Assembly: GCF_003337575.1 (NCBI RefSeq)
Contig: NZ_QPJM01000027.1
Coordinates: forward strand, 1-38,475
Source of the DNA: Phyllobacterium bourgognense
Lineage (GTDB): Bacteria > Pseudomonadota > Alphaproteobacteria > Rhizobiales > Rhizobiaceae
Reading direction: 5' to 3'
DNA length: 38,475 nt
This document shows, one piece after another, positions 17,108-26,631 of this stretch. The number at the start of each line of letters is the position of its first letter. The first letter of the stretch is position 1. The translations under genes and the position numbers were made by a program. The notes beneath the pieces were generated by a model. It was not told where the DNA came from. It searched no databases and saw nothing but the letters and a program-made list of their open reading frames with translations.

Positions 17108-17131
17108 GATGTCCTCCCGAGACTGACAGTA

Positions 17132-19228
17132 CTAACGCGTAAAGCTCTGCGCGTTGCCCGCATCGACATTGATGATATTACCAGTCGATTTGGCAGATGC
17201 ATCCGAGGCAAGAAAATATACCGCTTCGGCGATGTCTTCCGGCAGCACATTGAGCTTCAGCAGTGAACGCTTGCGATAGTGTTCCTCGAGCTCGTCAACC
17301 TGCAGATTGGACGAGGCGGCGCGCTGCTCCCGCCATTCGCCATTCCAGATTTTCGAGCCGCGCAGTACCGCGTCAGGATTGACCGTATTGACGCGAATGC
17401 CACCTTCAGCGCCTTCCAGCGCTAGACAGCGCGCCAGATGGATTTCCGCAGCCTTGGCCGCGCAGTAGGCGCTCGCATTGGGCGATGCGGCCAGACCGTT
17501 CTTCGACGCGACGAAGACAACGTTACCGCCAATCTTCTGCCTGCGGAACAGCCGGAACGCCTCGCGCGAGACGAGGAAATAGCCGGTTGCAAGAATATCG
17601 ATATTGCGGGTCCACATCGAAAGCTCGGTCGTCTCGATTGGTGCCGAGGATGCGATACCCGCATTGGAAACCAGAATGTCAACGCCGCCAAACTCCACGG
17701 AAGCTTCGGCGTAGCTGGCGATCACCCCTGCCTCATCCGTCACGTTCAACTGAACGCTGCGTACGGCATCCGCTGTATAGCGTTTGGCGAAATCGTCATG
17801 CGCCGTCTTCAATGTTTCGGCATCAATGTCGGCAAGCACTACACAGGCGCCCTCGCCCAAAAGCCGTTCCGCCGTCGCCCGGCCGATGCCGCCGGCGCCA
17901 CCGGTGACGAAAGCCACCCGTCCCGCCAGTGATTTCGGCTTTGGCATGCGCTGGAGCTTGGCTTCTTCGAGCAACCAGTACTCGATGTCGAAGGCTTCCT
18001 GTTCGGGCAGGCCTTGATACTCGGAAACCGATGAAGCGCCGCGCATGACGTTGATCGCGTTGACGTAAAACTCGCCGGCGATGCGCGCGGTCGCCTTGTC
18101 TTTGGCGAAGGACAGCATGCCGACACCGGGAATGAGGAAGATCACCGGGTTGGGATCGCGCATCGCCGGCGAATTGTCGTGCTTGCAGTCATTGTAATAG
18201 CGGGCGTAGTCGGCGCGGTATGCTTCCAGCGCGCTGTCAAGCGATGCGGCTACCGCGCCGGCATCCGGTTTCGCAGGATCGAAGTCGAGCACGAGCGGCC
18301 GAATTTTCGTGCGCAGGAAATGGTCCGGACAGCTCGTGCCGAGGGCCGCGAGAGGGCGCAGATTGTTTGAATTGACGAATTCAAGCACCACCGGTTGATC
18401 ATCGAAATGTCCGAGCTTGCGTTCCGACACACCGATTTTTCCGCGAATTTCCGGCATCAATTTGGCCGCGATGGCACGCCGTTCGGAGGCATCCAGACTT
18501 ATGGTGACCTCCCCGCCGAAGGCGGCTTTCCCGGCCGTTTTCTGATCGAACCAGACGATCGCCTTGTTGATGATATCGAGCGTCAGTTCATAGCATTCCT
18601 TGGCGTCGTTGGCCCACGTGAAGAGACCATGGCTTTCGAGCACGACACCTTTGGAATTTGGATGCGCAGCCACATAGGCGCCAAGGTCGAGGCCGAGCTG
18701 GAAACCGGGACGACGCCACGGCAACCAGCCGATCTCGTCGCCGAAGATTTCGTGCGTCAGTTCGCGGGAGTTTTTCGACGCGGCAATGGCGATGATCGCA
18801 TCGGGATGCATGTGATCGACATGTTTAAACGGCACAAATCCGTGCAGCGGCGTATCGATGGAGGCAGCGCGGCTATTGAGGTTGAAGGTGCAGTGCGGCA
18901 GGAAGCCGACCATGCGATCCTCGTCCTCGACGCCCTTGTAGATGGACTTCAGCGATTCCAGCTTCTCCATATAGAGCGTGGCAAAACCATCGAGCTTGAT
19001 CGTACCGACATCGCCGCCCGATCCCTTGACCCATAATACCTCGACTGGCGTTCCGGTCAGCGGGTCGGTTTCGATTACTTTGGCGGATGTATTGCCACCA
19101 CCATAATTGGTGATGCGCTTGTCGGCGCCCAGCAGATTGGAACGATAAAGCAGCTTGCCCGGCTCATCCAGTTCAGCGGCCGTTTGATCATCCCAACGAT
19201 TATCCAGAAGTTGGACCTTGTCTGCCAT
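17132..19228 (-). CDS. rhaD: Bifunctional rhamnulose-1-phosphate aldolase / alcohol (lactaldehyde) dehydrogenase
   Basis: Splits L-rhamnulose-1-phosphate into dihydroxyacetone phosphate and L-lactaldehyde, with a fused dehydrogenase thought to act on lactaldehyde. The protein has 698 residues. Residues 1-425 form a class II aldolase domain with NYGGGNTSAK (41-50), the His-rich FKHVDHMHPDA (134-144) and LESHGLF (198-204). Residues 436-698 form a short-chain dehydrogenase with the dinucleotide-binding TGGAGGIG (442-449), SNAG (521-524) and the catalytic Y588xxxK592. The fusion and length fit the known rhizobial/Bacillus type. The open frame allows seven more residues, but ATG 19228 with GGGAGG upstream is the better start. 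It is the first gene after the divergent control region shared with rhaR. Confidence 0.95.
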   Translation of the reverse strand: MADKVQLLDNRWDDQTAAELDEPGKLLYRSNLLGADKRITNYGGGNTSAKVIETDPLTGTPVEVLWVKGSGGDVGTIKLDGFATLYMEKLESLKSIYKGVEDEDRMVGFLPHCTFNLNSRAASIDTPLHGFVPFKHVDHMHPDAIIAIAASKNSRELTHEIFGDEIGWLPWRRPGFQLGLDLGAYVAAHPNSKGVVLESHGLFTWANDAKECYELTLDIINKAIVWFDQKTAGKAAFGGEVTISLDASERRAIAAKLMPEIRGKIGVSERKLGHFDDQPVVLEFVNSNNLRPLAALGTSCPDHFLRTKIRPLVLDFDPAKPDAGAVAASLDSALEAYRADYARYYNDCKHDNSPAMRDPNPVIFLIPGVGMLSFAKDKATARIAGEFYVNAINVMRGASSVSEYQGLPEQEAFDIEYWLLEEAKLQRMPKPKSLAGRVAFVTGGAGGIGRATAERLLGEGACVVLADIDAETLKTAHDDFAKRYTADAVRSVQLNVTDEAGVIASYAEASVEFGGVDILVSNAGIASSAPIETTELSMWTRNIDILATGYFLVSREAFRLFRRQKIGGNVVFVASKNGLAASPNASAYCAAKAAEIHLARCLALEGAEGGIRVNTVNPDAVLRGSKIWNGEWREQRAASSNLQVDELEEHYRKRSLLKLNVLPEDIAEAVYFLASDASAKSTGNIINVDAGNAQSFTR

Positions 19229-19295
19229 ATTCGCCTCCCGAAAAGTCAATTGCCAGCGCAGGACAGATCGTCCGGCCGCTGCTATTTGCGTCTAG

Positions 19296-19324
19296 CTATG
19301 GAGCAGATGGCATTTTGTTGTCAA
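19296..19324 (-). promoter_or_regulatory. Promoter of rhaD-rhaI
   Basis: On the minus strand, TTGACA (19324-19319) is followed after exactly 17 bases by CCATAG (19301-19296), a weak -10 box. The -35 box lies inside the outer arm of the operator repeat. The layout is the mirror image of the rhaR promoter. Confidence 0.55.
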
Positions 19325-19402
19325 TCACAAACAGTCAAATTCAGTCATAAACTTACTATTGTGCAGTGCAATATGAAACTATTTGACTGAAGTTGATTGA
19401 CA
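19319..19402. promoter_or_regulatory. Candidate RhaR operator: symmetric inverted repeat
   Basis: The left arm (19320-19340) and right arm (19381-19401) are complementary at 17 of 21 positions: GTCAATCA pairs with TGATTGAC and CAGTCAAAT with ATTTGACTG, around a 40-base centre. Within each arm the GTCA/TGAC units repeat at a 14-base spacing. One further base pair at each outer end completes the two -35 boxes. A DeoR-family protein bound to both arms would block both divergent promoters. Confidence 0.65.
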
Positions 19403-19425
19403 CTCGCGCTGTTTTTGCGCCATAG
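19397..19425 (+). promoter_or_regulatory. Promoter of rhaR and the rha transport operon
   Basis: TTGACA at 19397-19402 is followed after 17 bases by CCATAG at 19420-19425. The hexamers and spacing are identical to those of the divergent rhaD promoter. The ribosome site GAGGAGG lies shortly downstream, before the rhaR ATG at 19449. Confidence 0.55.
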
Positions 19426-19448
19426 ATTACGACAAGAGGAGGATAAGC

Positions 19449-20252
19449 ATGCACGAGCGTGAGCGCCACCGCATCATTCTGAGCGCTGTTCAGGAAAAGC
19501 CGGTCATCACCATTCAGGACATTGCCGAACTGACGGAAGCGTCGGAAGCAACGATCCGTCGTGACATTGCCTCGCTCCATGTCAAAGGCAAGCTGCGCCG
19601 GGTGCGTGGAGGCGCCGAAGCCGTGCATCCACCGCAACTGACGCCCCTCGCCGGCCGGCACTTTCATGTTTCGGAGTCGGAAAACGCCGATAAAAAGCGC
19701 GCCATAGCCCGCGAAGCCGTAGCGCTCTGTGAAGAAGGCGACGCCATCATCATCAATGGCGGTACGACAACATTCCAGATGGTTCATTTCCTTGCGTCGC
19801 GGCGGTTGCAGGTGATGACCAATTCATTCGCCATTGCCGAGCATCTGGTGAAGAATTCCAAGAGCTCGGTCACTGTGCCCGGCGGGGCGATCTACCGCGA
19901 GCAAAGCATCATACTTTCGCCCTTCGACAACGATGTGACGCGCAATTTCTACGGAAAGCGGATGTTCATGGGCTCGCAGGGCGTCGGCCCGTTCGGGGTC
20001 ATGGAGTCCGACGCGCTCATCATCCAAGGCGAGCAGAAACTGATCAATCAGGCCGATGAGCTCGTCTTGCTCGTTGATTCGACCAAGTTCGCTCGCCGCT
20101 CGAGCCTCATCCTCTGTCCGTTGCAGCGCGTTGCCACCATCATCACCGATGATGGCATTTCGGATGCGGACCGGAAAATGGTGGAGGATGCAGGCGTCAG
20201 GCTGATCATCGCAAATGTCAATCAATCAAGGAATTCCGTTTCCGTCGCGTGA
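19449..20252 (+). CDS. rhaR: DeoR family regulator of rhamnose catabolism
   Basis: A 267-residue DeoR-type regulator. Its N-terminal helix-turn-helix (ITIQDIAELTEASEATIRRD, then LHVKGKLRRVRGGAEAV) has the RRD...L...G.L.R..GGA signature. The C-terminal half is the sugar-phosphate-sensing DeoRC domain (EGDAIIINGGTTTFQM, VDSTKF). In Rhizobium the rhamnose locus is controlled by a DeoR-type protein in the same place, usually as a repressor. It diverges from rhaD and precedes rhaS by 50 bp, so it probably regulates both transcripts through the inverted repeat in front of it. The ATG at 19449 follows GAGGAGG. Confidence 0.93.
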   Translation: MHERERHRIILSAVQEKPVITIQDIAELTEASEATIRRDIASLHVKGKLRRVRGGAEAVHPPQLTPLAGRHFHVSESENADKKRAIAREAVALCEEGDAIIINGGTTTFQMVHFLASRRLQVMTNSFAIAEHLVKNSKSSVTVPGGAIYREQSIILSPFDNDVTRNFYGKRMFMGSQGVGPFGVMESDALIIQGEQKLINQADELVLLVDSTKFARRSSLILCPLQRVATIITDDGISDADRKMVEDAGVRLIIANVNQSRNSVSVA

Positions 20253-20302
20253 TGGAAGCGGTGTCGACCAACAATATGGTTCAATCTCTGGGAGGACAGA
20301 CA

Positions 20303-21301
20303 ATGAAACTTTTGAAGAAACTCGCGCTGGGATCGGCATTCGCCTTCGCCATGCTCGCATCGCAGGCGCACGCTGCCGATACGGTCAAGATCGGCCTCGT
20401 CGTCAAATCGCTCGGCAACGGCTTCTTTGAAGCAGCCAACAAGGGTGCTCAGGAAGCGGCCAAGGAGCTCGGCGGAGTCGAAGTTATCTACACTGGCCCC
20501 ACCTCAACGACGGCCGAAGGCCAGATTGAAGTCATCAACGCCCTGATCGCGCAGAACGTCAATGCAATTGCGATTTCGGCCAATGATCCTGACGCGGTCA
20601 TTCCGGCACTGAAGAAGGCCATGGCGCGTGGTATCAAGGTCATTTCCTGGGATTCGGCGGTTGCCAAGGATGGCCGCATCATGCATCTCAACCCGTCGTC
20701 CAACGAATTGATCGGCAAGATGTGCCTGCAGCTCGCCGCCGACCATCTGAAGGACGGCAAGGGTGATTTCGCCATTCTGTCCGCAACGACTACCTCGACC
20801 AACCAGAATACCTGGATCGAGGAGATGAAGAAGCAGCTGCCGAATTTCCCCGGGCTCAATCTCGTGACCACAGTTTATGGGGACGACCTATCGGACAAAA
20901 GCTACCGCGAAGCACAGGGCCTGTTGACCTCGCAGCCAAACGTCAAAGTCATCGTTGCCCCCACGACCGTTGGCGTACTCGCCGCATCGCAGGCTGTGGC
21001 AGATGCCAAGAAGATCGGTGAGGTTTATGTGACCGGGCTTGGCCTTCCTTCGGAAATGGCCGGCGCGATCAAGTCAGGTGCTACCAAGGAATTTGCCATC
21101 TGGAATCCGATCGACCTCGGTTACTCGGCAACCCAGATCGCTTATCGTCTTGTCAAGGGCGAGACAGACGGCGCGCCGGGCAGCGAGATAGCAGCCGGAC
21201 GCATGGGCAAGATCAAGGTCGGCGACAACGGCGAGGCGGCCATGGCCGACCCGTTCGTTTACGACGCCAAGAATATCGATCAGTTCTCCAAGATATTCTG
21301 A
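20303..21301 (+). CDS. rhaS: Rhamnose ABC transporter substrate-binding protein
   Basis: A periplasmic sugar-binding protein of 332 residues in the Peripla_BP_4 / RbsB-like family. A signal peptide (MKLLKKLALGSAFAFAMLASQAHA) is followed by the first strand TVKIGLVVKSLGNGFF. The frame is open 18 codons upstream, but the ATG at 20303 with GGGAGGA and an immediate signal peptide is the real start. The location in the rha operon between rhaR and the ATPase gene assigns it to L-rhamnose. A strong hairpin terminator follows its stop, so its mRNA should be more abundant than that of the downstream genes. Confidence 0.95.
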   Translation: MKLLKKLALGSAFAFAMLASQAHAADTVKIGLVVKSLGNGFFEAANKGAQEAAKELGGVEVIYTGPTSTTAEGQIEVINALIAQNVNAIAISANDPDAVIPALKKAMARGIKVISWDSAVAKDGRIMHLNPSSNELIGKMCLQLAADHLKDGKGDFAILSATTTSTNQNTWIEEMKKQLPNFPGLNLVTTVYGDDLSDKSYREAQGLLTSQPNVKVIVAPTTVGVLAASQAVADAKKIGEVYVTGLGLPSEMAGAIKSGATKEFAIWNPIDLGYSATQIAYRLVKGETDGAPGSEIAAGRMGKIKVGDNGEAAMADPFVYDAKNIDQFSKIF

Positions 21302-21320
21302 TCCGGACGTATCGTAGCCA

Positions 21321-21350
21321 GCCCGGCAGATTTTCTGCCGGGCATTTTTT
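21321..21350 (+). terminator. Intergenic hairpin terminator after rhaS
   Basis: A perfect 10-bp stem (21321-21330 with 21334-21343, loop of 3 T) is followed by T6 (21345-21350). It lies between the binding-protein and ATPase genes and probably acts as a partial terminator. Confidence 0.75.
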
Positions 21351-21367
21351 CCCTTCCGGTATATTTG

Positions 21368-22888
21368 ATGAACAAGATTAGCCTGCCCGAGCCCGTGTCC
21401 GAAACGCCCCTTCTGGAGATGCGTGGCATCTCCAAGTCGTTTCCGGGCGTGAAGGCGTTGAGCGACGTCAACATCGCATTGTACCCAGGGCGGGTAACGG
21501 CGCTGATAGGCGAAAACGGCGCTGGCAAGTCCACACTCGTCAAGATTCTCACCGGTATTTACGAGTCGGACGAAGGTGACATACAGGTCGATGGCAAGCC
21601 GGTAGTCTTTACAAACGCGCAGGATGCTATCGATTTCGGTGTCACTGCGATCCATCAGGAGACTGTGCTTTTCGACGAATTGTCAGTCGCCGAGAATATC
21701 TTTCTCGGCCATGCGCCGAAAACCAGGCTCGGCTTGGTCGACTGGAAAGCCGTCAATGCGCGCTCGCTGGCCCTGCTCCATTCCCTCGAGAGCAATATCG
21801 ATCCGCGTGTGCGTCTTAAAGATCTCTCGATTGCCCAGCGCCATCTCGTTGCCATTGCCCGCGCGCTGTCCGTCGATGCGCGCATTGTCATCATGGATGA
21901 GCCAACCGCCGCGCTTTCTCGCAAGGAGGTCGACGATTTGTTCCAGATCGTCAAGCGCCTGAAAGCCCAGGGCAAGGCCATCCTGTTCATCAGCCACAAA
22001 TTCGATGAAGTCTATGAGATCGCCGATCATTATGCGGTTTTCCGCGATGGCAAGGCGGTTGGCAGCGGCGCGCTTGCCGATGTCGGACAGGATGAGATCG
22101 TCAAGCTCATGGTTGGCCGATCCATCGAACATGCCTTCCCGAAAGTCGACATACCGCTCGGAGAGACCGTGCTATCGGTCGAAAACTACACGCATCCGAC
22201 CGAGTTTCGCGACATCAGCTTTGCCCTCAGGAAGGGCGAGATTTTCGGGATCTACGGTCTTGTCGGCGCAGGCCGCTCGGAGATTTGCCAATCGCTCTTT
22301 GGCGTCACAAAACCTTCCGGTGGTGCTCTCAAGCTGGGCGGCAAGGAGATCGTCATCAGCTCGCCGAGCGATGCCATCAAGGCCGGTATCGTCTACGTGC
22401 CGGAAGAACGTGGCCGCCATGGCGCGGTATTGCAGCTCCCGATCTACCAGAACATTTCGCTGCCCTCACTGACACGCACCTCTCGCTCAGGTTTCTTGCG
22501 CGCGGCGGAGGAGTTTGCCCTTGCACGGAAATATGCCGAACGTTTCGACTTGCGTGCTGCCGCACTTTCCGTCCCGGTTGGCACCTTGTCCGGGGGTAAT
22601 CAGCAAAAGGTCGTCATCGGCAAATGGCTGGCGACCCAACCGAAAATTCTCATCCTCGATGAACCGACCAAGGGCATCGACATCGGGTCAAAGGCTGCGG
22701 TCCATGCCTTCATCAGCGAACTCGCCGGCGAAGGCCTCAGTATCATCATGGTCTCGTCGGAATTGCCGGAAATCCTCGGCATGTCGGATCGCGTGCTGGT
22801 AATGCGTGAAGGCTTGTCGGCCGGTATCTTCGAGCGTTCGCAGCTCAATGCTGAAACTCTGGTCCGCGCCGCGACAGGCAATGCGTAA
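21368..22888 (+). CDS. rhaT: Rhamnose ABC transporter ATP-binding protein (double ATPase)
   Basis: Energy-coupling subunit of 506 residues with two fused ATPase domains, as in RbsA/MglA. Domain 1 has Walker A GENGAGKST and Walker B IVIMDEPTAALS. Its signature is degenerate (LSIAQRHLV), which is normal here. Domain 2 has the altered P-loop GLVGAGRSE and the intact signature LSGGNQQKV followed by ILILDEPTKGIDIG. The name follows Rhizobium usage and must not be confused with the E. coli RhaT symporter. The start ATG is 21368, with an in-frame TTG directly before it. It follows the rhaS terminator by 18 bp and precedes rhaP by 9 bp. Confidence 0.94.
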   Translation: MNKISLPEPVSETPLLEMRGISKSFPGVKALSDVNIALYPGRVTALIGENGAGKSTLVKILTGIYESDEGDIQVDGKPVVFTNAQDAIDFGVTAIHQETVLFDELSVAENIFLGHAPKTRLGLVDWKAVNARSLALLHSLESNIDPRVRLKDLSIAQRHLVAIARALSVDARIVIMDEPTAALSRKEVDDLFQIVKRLKAQGKAILFISHKFDEVYEIADHYAVFRDGKAVGSGALADVGQDEIVKLMVGRSIEHAFPKVDIPLGETVLSVENYTHPTEFRDISFALRKGEIFGIYGLVGAGRSEICQSLFGVTKPSGGALKLGGKEIVISSPSDAIKAGIVYVPEERGRHGAVLQLPIYQNISLPSLTRTSRSGFLRAAEEFALARKYAERFDLRAAALSVPVGTLSGGNQQKVVIGKWLATQPKILILDEPTKGIDIGSKAAVHAFISELAGEGLSIIMVSSELPEILGMSDRVLVMREGLSAGIFERSQLNAETLVRAATGNA

Positions 22889-22897
22889 AGGTTGTAA

Positions 22898-23899
22898 ATG
22901 ATCAGGCAATTGTTCAAATTCCGCGAAATGCTGCTGGTGATCATCATCGCCATCCTGCTTGCTGTGTTTTCCACCCGCTCGCCGGGCTTTGCCACGCCGG
23001 GCAACCTTGCGAATATCTTCAACGACACGTCGATACTGATCATTCTTGCACTTGGCCAGATGGCGGTGATCCTGACGAAATCCATCGATCTTTCCGTCGC
23101 AGCCAATGTGGCCTTTACCGGCATGGCGGTCGGTATGTTGAATGCCGCCCATCCGGAACTGCCTCTCGCGCTGATCCTTGTTGTCGCTCTGTGCATCGGC
23201 GCCGTTCTCGGTGCGATCAATGGTATTTTCGTCTGGAAGCTCAATATTCCTTCGATCGTCGTCACACTTGGAACACTCACGATCTACCGTGGCATGGCGT
23301 TCGTTCTCTCCGGCGGCGCCTGGGTGAACGCGCACCAGATGACAGCGCCCTTCCTGCAGACGCCGCGCCAGCTCTTCCTCGGCTTGCCCATCCTTGGTTG
23401 GACGGCCATCGTGATCGTAGCCGTCATGCATCTCGTCATGTCGCGCACGTTTCTTGGCCGCGCGATCTATGCCTCCGGCGGCAACCCGACAGCGGCGGTC
23501 TATGCCGGTATCGATGTCGGACGTACCCGCTTTTTCGCGTTCGTCATCTCCGGAACCCTCGCAGGACTCTGCGGGTATCTCTGGGTGTCGCGCTACGCGG
23601 TTGCCTATGTTGATATCGCAGCAGGCTTCGAGCTTGATACGGTCGCCGCCTGCGTCATTGGCGGTATCTCGACGCTCGGCGGCATTGGTTCGGTTGCCGG
23701 CGCCGTCCTCGGAGCGCTGTTTCTTGGCGTCATCAAGAACGCGTTGCCGGTCATCAACATTTCGCCCTTTGCACAAATGGCGATTTCCGGCTCGGTTATC
23801 ATTGCCGCCGTGATCTTCAATGCCCGTCAGGAACGGCGGCGTGGCCGTATCATCCTGCGTGATCGCGGCGCATCGGAACAGATCGAGGTGGCAGCATGA
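22898..23899 (+). CDS. rhaP: Rhamnose ABC transporter permease
   Basis: Inner-membrane channel subunit of the ribose/AraH type, 333 residues with about 8-10 hydrophobic segments. Hallmarks are ILTKSIDLSVAANVAFTGMAVG, LNIPSIVVTLGTLTIYRGMAFV, AIYASGGNPTAAVYAGIDV and ACVIGGISTLGGIGSVAGAVLGALFLG. The stop codon overlaps the rhaQ start by four bases (ATGA), indicating translational coupling. It pairs with RhaQ. Confidence 0.94.
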   Translation: MIRQLFKFREMLLVIIIAILLAVFSTRSPGFATPGNLANIFNDTSILIILALGQMAVILTKSIDLSVAANVAFTGMAVGMLNAAHPELPLALILVVALCIGAVLGAINGIFVWKLNIPSIVVTLGTLTIYRGMAFVLSGGAWVNAHQMTAPFLQTPRQLFLGLPILGWTAIVIVAVMHLVMSRTFLGRAIYASGGNPTAAVYAGIDVGRTRFFAFVISGTLAGLCGYLWVSRYAVAYVDIAAGFELDTVAACVIGGISTLGGIGSVAGAVLGALFLGVIKNALPVINISPFAQMAISGSVIIAAVIFNARQERRRGRIILRDRGASEQIEVAA

Positions 23900-24897
23900 G
23901 CGCGATACCTGAAAAGCGGCTTATCCCGGACCGGCTTGGCACATCGGCAACGCGTCTGTTTGGCAGTTGGGAAGCACTTCTTTTTGCTGTCGCCGTGCTG
24001 ATCTTCATCGCCAATTCCCTCGCCTCGCCCTATTTCCTCAATGCGTGGAATTTGTCGGACGCAACCTTCAACTTCACCGAGAAGGCGATGGTCGCCTTCG
24101 CCATGGCGCTTTTGATCATTGCCGGTGAGATTGATCTTTCGGTCGCTGCGATCATTGCACTTGCCTCGACCGCAATGGGAGCAGCAGCGCAGGCAGGCGT
24201 CGGTACGCCCGGCCTCGTCGCCATCGGCATCGGGACCGGCGTTGGATGCGGCGTGGTAAACGGCATCCTCGTTGCAGGACTTCGTCTGCCTTCCATCGTC
24301 GTCACGATCGGCACGATGAGCCTGTTTCGCGGGATCGCCTATATCGTGCTTGGCGACAAGGCCTATGGCGGCTATCCTGGTTCCTTTGCCTATTTCGGCC
24401 AAGGCTATGTCTTCTGGGTGTTCTCCTTCGAGTTCGTGCTTTTCGCCGTGCTGGCGATCCTCTTTGCGGCCCTGTTGCATGCGACAAATTTCGGCCGCCG
24501 CGTCTATGCCATCGGCAACAATGAATTTGCCGCCCGCTTCTCCGGTATTCGCGTCGAGCGCATCAAGTTCACGTTGTTCCTCCTGACCGGTCTGATGTCC
24601 GGCATCGCAGCGGTCTGCCTCACCTCGCGCCTCGGCTCCACCCGGCCGTCGATCGCACAGGGCTGGGAGCTCGAGATCGTCACGATGGTCGTCCTTGGCG
24701 GTGTCTCGATCCTTGGCGGTGCCGGCACGATCGGCGGCGTGGTCATCGCCGCCTTCGTCATGGGACTGGTCACCTTCGGCCTTGGCCTGCTGAACGTTCC
24801 CGGCATTGTCATGTCGATCTTCATTGGCCTGCTTTTGATCGTCACCATTACACTGCCGGTCATTATCCGTCAGTTCCGTCACAGGAAGTCCGCATGA
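23896..24897 (+). CDS. rhaQ: Rhamnose ABC transporter permease
   Basis: The second channel subunit, also 333 residues and of the same family as RhaP. It shows [60 protein letters not shown] and [26 protein letters not shown]. It starts inside the end of rhaP and its own stop overlaps the rhaM start (ATGA), so rhaP-Q-M are coupled. Confidence 0.94.
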   Translation: MSAIPEKRLIPDRLGTSATRLFGSWEALLFAVAVLIFIANSLASPYFLNAWNLSDATFNFTEKAMVAFAMALLIIAGEIDLSVAAIIALASTAMGAAAQAGVGTPGLVAIGIGTGVGCGVVNGILVAGLRLPSIVVTIGTMSLFRGIAYIVLGDKAYGGYPGSFAYFGQGYVFWVFSFEFVLFAVLAILFAALLHATNFGRRVYAIGNNEFAARFSGIRVERIKFTLFLLTGLMSGIAAVCLTSRLGSTRPSIAQGWELEIVTMVVLGGVSILGGAGTIGGVVIAAFVMGLVTFGLGLLNVPGIVMSIFIGLLLIVTITLPVIIRQFRHRKSA

Positions 24898-25217
24898 GCG
24901 CGATGGAAAAATATGCGTTCAGGATGACACTCAATCCCGGTATGGAGGCCGAGTACAAGCGCCGTCACGACGAAATCTGGCCGGAACTCGTGGATCTCCT
25001 GCATGCGGCGGGTATTGCCGATTATTCGATCCATCTTGATCGCGCCACAAACACGCTCTTTGGCGTGTTGAGCCGCCCCGTTGGTCACACCATGCAAAAC
25101 CTGCCCGAGCATCCGGTGATGAAGAAATGGTGGACCCATATGGCCGATATCATGGTCACCAATCCGGACAGCTCCCCGGTCCAGAGAGACCTCGTATGTC
25201 TTTTCCATCTGCCGTGA
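24894..25217 (+). CDS. rhaM: L-rhamnose mutarotase
   Basis: Interconverts the alpha and beta anomers of L-rhamnose, supplying the form used by the isomerase. This small protein (107 residues; family about 104) carries the typical [24 protein letters not shown], with the active-site His, and the ending [12 protein letters not shown]...[17 protein letters not shown]. In Rhizobium the gene is called rhaU. It overlaps rhaQ by four bases and rhaK by 22 bases. Confidence 0.95.
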   Translation: MSAMEKYAFRMTLNPGMEAEYKRRHDEIWPELVDLLHAAGIADYSIHLDRATNTLFGVLSRPVGHTMQNLPEHPVMKKWWTHMADIMVTNPDSSPVQRDLVCLFHLP

Positions 25218-26581
25218 GCGACGGCCGCCGCATAGCCGTCATGGATGTTGGCAAGACCAATGCCAAGGTTGTTGTCGTTGACGCCGCGACAGGGACAGAA
25301 GTCGCCTCGCGCAGCACGCAGAACCGCGTCGCCAAGGATGGGCCCTATCCGCATTATGATGTGGAGGCGCTGTGGGCATTTTTTGTCGATACACTGACAA
25401 TCTTTGCCCGATCGCCGGGCTTCGATGCAATTTCTGTCACCGCACATGGCGCGGCAGCCGCATTGCTGGGCGACAATGATCTGGCGATGCCGGTGATCGA
25501 CTACGAGCATGTCTATCCTGACGAGGTGCGCGCAGCCTATGCTGCCTTGCGGCCGGATTTCGCCGAGACCCGCTCGCCGCTTCTTTCCGGCGGCCTCAAT
25601 GTCGGTGCGCAAATCCACTACCAGAAGACGCAGTTTCCGGCTGAATTTTCCGCAGCCAAGACCATCGTCACCTACGCACAATACTGGGTCTGGCGCCTGA
25701 CTGGCATTGCCGTGAACGAAGTCACGTCACTTGGCTGCCATACGGATCTATGGAACCCGCAAGCGGGCGAATATTCCAGTCTTGTCGATACGCTCGAGCT
25801 TCGTCGCTTGATGGCGCCCATCCGCTCTGCTTTCGACCGGATTGGTGATCTGCGCGAGCCGCTCGCCACGCGGATCGGGATGGCCAAACCCATCCCGATT
25901 TATTGCGGCATCCACGATTCCAACGCGTCGCTGCTGCCGCATCTGATCACCCGCACATCGCCCTTCTCGGTTGTATCGACCGGAACCTGGGTGGTGGCGT
26001 TTGCGGTCGGCGGAAGGCTGGATCAGCTCGACCCGGCACGGGATACGCTTGCCAATGTCGACGCCTATGGGAAGGCGGTGCCGTCGGCACGATTCATGGG
26101 CGGACGCGAATTCGATCTCTTGACCGGCGGCAGTACCTTCGAACCGGATGCCGATACGCTGGACCAGGTGATCCGCGAGCAGTTCATGATCCTGCCGGGC
26201 ATCGTGCAGGGATCAGGCCCCTACCCCGCGCACGAACCGGTCCGGGTGAATGATGAGTCGCGATCGGCGCCCGAACAGAACGCAGCGGCCTCGCTATATA
26301 CGGCACTCATGACCAATACGTGTCTTGAGCTTATTGGTGCTGCTGGCCCGACGATTGTCGAAGGACCGTTTTCCCGCAACCGAACCTATCTGGCTGCATT
26401 GCGGTCGTTGACGGCACGCGAAGTCATCGCTTCTCCCGGCTCCACGGGTACCAGTCTTGGCGCTGCACTCCTTGCCGGCGCCAGACGTCCGCTCGAACCA
26501 GTCTCGGACTATGTGGCCCCGTTGGGCGGATCCTTCGATATTTATGCACGGAACTGGCGGGATAACGTTGAACGCCAATGA
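25196..26581 (+). CDS. rhaK: Rhamnulokinase (FGGY family sugar kinase)
   Basis: Phosphorylates L-rhamnulose to L-rhamnulose-1-phosphate with ATP. The 461-residue FGGY kinase has the phosphate-1 loop [18 protein letters not shown] near the N-terminus, [18 protein letters not shown] and VVSTGTWVV in the middle, and [14 protein letters not shown] near the C-terminus. The chosen ATG (25196) overlaps the end of rhaM, and the longer open frame upstream is rejected because it runs through rhaM. It resembles the rhizobial RhaK more than enteric RhaB. In R. leguminosarum the kinase is reported to be needed for activity of the rhamnose ABC importer, a link between kinase and transporter that may also hold here. 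A bidirectional terminator follows. Confidence 0.94.
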   Translation: MSFPSAVSDGRRIAVMDVGKTNAKVVVVDAATGTEVASRSTQNRVAKDGPYPHYDVEALWAFFVDTLTIFARSPGFDAISVTAHGAAAALLGDNDLAMPVIDYEHVYPDEVRAAYAALRPDFAETRSPLLSGGLNVGAQIHYQKTQFPAEFSAAKTIVTYAQYWVWRLTGIAVNEVTSLGCHTDLWNPQAGEYSSLVDTLELRRLMAPIRSAFDRIGDLREPLATRIGMAKPIPIYCGIHDSNASLLPHLITRTSPFSVVSTGTWVVAFAVGGRLDQLDPARDTLANVDAYGKAVPSARFMGGREFDLLTGGSTFEPDADTLDQVIREQFMILPGIVQGSGPYPAHEPVRVNDESRSAPEQNAAASLYTALMTNTCLELIGAAGPTIVEGPFSRNRTYLAALRSLTAREVIASPGSTGTSLGAALLAGARRPLEPVSDYVAPLGGSFDIYARNWRDNVERQ

Positions 26582-26612
26582 AAAAAGGCGGGCTGTGGTA
26601 GCCCGCCTTTTC
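26581..26612. terminator. Bidirectional terminator between rhaK and dctA
   Basis: An 8-bp GC-rich stem (GGCGGGCT 26587-26594, AGCCCGCC 26600-26607) is flanked by A6 on the left and TTTT on the right. It can end both the rightward rha transcript and the leftward dctA transcript. Confidence 0.8.
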
Positions 26613-26631
26613 CTTGAACCAGTCTTATTCG

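Noticed and set aside
22688..23776. Long minus-strand frames opposite rhaT, rhaP and rhaQ
   Set aside because: They are antisense shadows of membrane-protein genes with high GC third positions. Their charged, low-complexity composition is typical of such shadows.
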